A stretch of DNA of 64,000 bases. It comes from Flavobacterium sp. J49. Its GTDB lineage: Bacteria > Bacteroidota > Bacteroidia > Flavobacteriales > Flavobacteriaceae. Location: contig NZ_JAAQQU010000105.1 of assembly GCF_011742145.1 (NCBI RefSeq), forward strand, positions 461,592 to 525,591, given 5' to 3'. A program made the position numbers and the translations under genes. Each line of letters starts with the position of its first letter. Position 1 is the first letter of the stretch. Below the pieces are notes generated by a model. That model was not told where the DNA came from and made no database searches. It was given only the letters and a program-made list of their open reading frames with translations. Positions 63,198-64,000 of this stretch are shown piece after piece.

Positions 63198-64000
63198 TGC
63201 CTAAAGAATTTATAGGTAAACAATCTACCGCAAAAGTTAATTCGAAAACCGCACCGCCATCTTCGGCATTGTGCAAAGTGATGGTTCCGTTTTGGGCTTC
63301 AACAAAACCTTTTACAATTGAAAGACCAAGACCTGTTCCTCCGGTTTTTGACTCTTTAAATCGGTAGAATTTATCAAAAGCTTTGTCTATTTCTGCAGGC
63401 GGAAAGCCATATCCGTCATCGGAAATGGTAATAACACATTTTTTGATTAAATCGATATGCGTGTCATAATCAGCATCGACTTCATATTTGGCACTGATAT
63501 TAATGTTGACACCTTTTGGGGTATGTTGGGCACAATTGTAAACCAAATTATAAATGATCTGTTCCATCAAACCATAATCGAGTTTGAAAAGCGGCAAGTT
63601 ATCATCGATAGTGTAAGTGATTTTATGGTCTTTGGTTTCTTCTTTTAAGCGGTCGCAAACATTGTAAATGATTTCCTTGACATCGCACCAATCCAATTTA
63701 GGGTGAATATAACCCGATTCCAAACGAGACATATTGAGGAGATTTTCAACTTGATAATTCAATTTCATCGACGCTTTTTCGATTTCGTTGTGGAGTTTTT
63801 GTTGGGTTTCTTCGGAAAGGTTAACGTTCTTTTGTTGCAAAGTATCTATCGAGCCTAAAATCGCAGCAATCGGAGTTCGCAATTCATGCGAAAGTGAATC
63901 CAATAAAGTATTGTAAAGCTTAAGCGTACTGGCTCGGGTTTGTTTGACTTGAATGGCACGTTGCATTCGGCGGAAATTGTTGGTCAATACGGCATTGATT
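63190..64000 (-). CDS. kdpD: Sensor histidine kinase, KdpD C-terminal part (partial)
   Basis: The frame runs to the right edge with no start in the window; about 269 residues are visible. It has the H box LSHELRTPIAA (phosphorylated His), N box YNLVYNCAQHTP, G1 DDGYGFPP and G2 GGTGLGLSI. The KdpD-specific sensor region and the TM helices lie outside the window. Pairing with the KdpE-like gene by an 8-base overlap supports the name. Confidence 0.88.
   Translation of the reverse strand, partial: INAVLTNNFRRMQRAIQVKQTRASTLKLYNTLLDSLSHELRTPIAAILGSIDTLQQKNVNLSEETQQKLHNEIEKASMKLNYQVENLLNMSRLESGYIHPKLDWCDVKEIIYNVCDRLKEETKDHKITYTIDDNLPLFKLDYGLMEQIIYNLVYNCAQHTPKGVNINISAKYEVDADYDTHIDLIKKCVITISDDGYGFPPAEIDKAFDKFYRFKESKTGGTGLGLSIVKGFVEAQNGTITLHNAEDGGAVFELTFAVDCLPINSLGNE

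Overview
The window is a chromosomal segment of a Flavobacterium-like member of the Bacteroidota. Pointers are the AT-rich sequence, promoters of the TTG ... TAnnTTTG type, almost no Shine-Dalgarno sites, a type IX secretion C-terminal signal, bacillithiol synthesis (BshA), a Bacteroidota-type LptD and TamB, and many short lipoproteins. No rRNA, tRNA, CRISPR array, transposase, integrase or phage gene was seen. Most of the window is ordinary chromosome with housekeeping and envelope genes.

Layout. 1-8 kb: partial ung divergent from a Smr-less mutS2, a DCC-family protein, a 45-aa membrane microprotein, a T9SS cargo protein, an aroC-symporter operon and a small outer-membrane protein. 8-19.4 kb (minus strand): a lipoprotein overlapping bshA, a GH3/beta-lactamase fusion lipoprotein, a small conserved protein, a CCG iron-sulfur protein, a HAD phosphatase, a membrane ferredoxin-like protein, an MCE (MlaD) protein and two tandem SPOR-amidases. 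19.4-31 kb: lptD, ridA, a DUF1801 protein, then nagK-like kinase, gapA, pfkA and a 1509-residue TamB on the minus strand. 31-37.5 kb (plus): tsaD-rsmE-DUF4159, an M43 metalloprotease, an AI-2E family protein with a THUMP-like methyltransferase. 37.5-42.3 kb: a VanX-like dipeptidase, NDH-2 and rhodanese operon divergent from marR-nitroreductase-yceI, then pabA.

42.3-46.4 kb is the accessory part and the most interesting. Three small plus-strand genes (a 3-TM protein, a secreted TonB-C-domain protein, a secreted leucine-rich-repeat protein) are each followed, 0-3 bases after the stop codon, by related imperfect inverted-repeat elements with GCTAAC/GTTAGY-type ends. This resembles an integron cassette array, but the core sites are not canonical attC and there is no integrase. 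REP-like GTCATCC repeats flank the region on both sides.

46.4-57.4 kb: yaaA, lipoproteins, YitT, META, Pr6Pr, an alpha/beta hydrolase, hemolysin III, TauE/SafE, a 55-aa microprotein, an SLC13 transporter, a zinc alcohol dehydrogenase and a DUF2236 protein. 57.4-64 kb: sdaA, a receiver protein lacking its phosphoacceptor Asp, and a potassium locus in which KdpD-KdpE precede kup, which overlaps a porin gene.

Functional links: envelope biogenesis (lptD, tamB, MCE, amidases, GH3 fusion), redox and detoxification (bshA, nitroreductase with MarR, NDH-2 with rhodanese) and potassium uptake. Two overlapping palindromes of the form TTGTA-N2-TACAA cover the -33 and -7 elements of the marR promoter, which gives a concrete autoregulation model.
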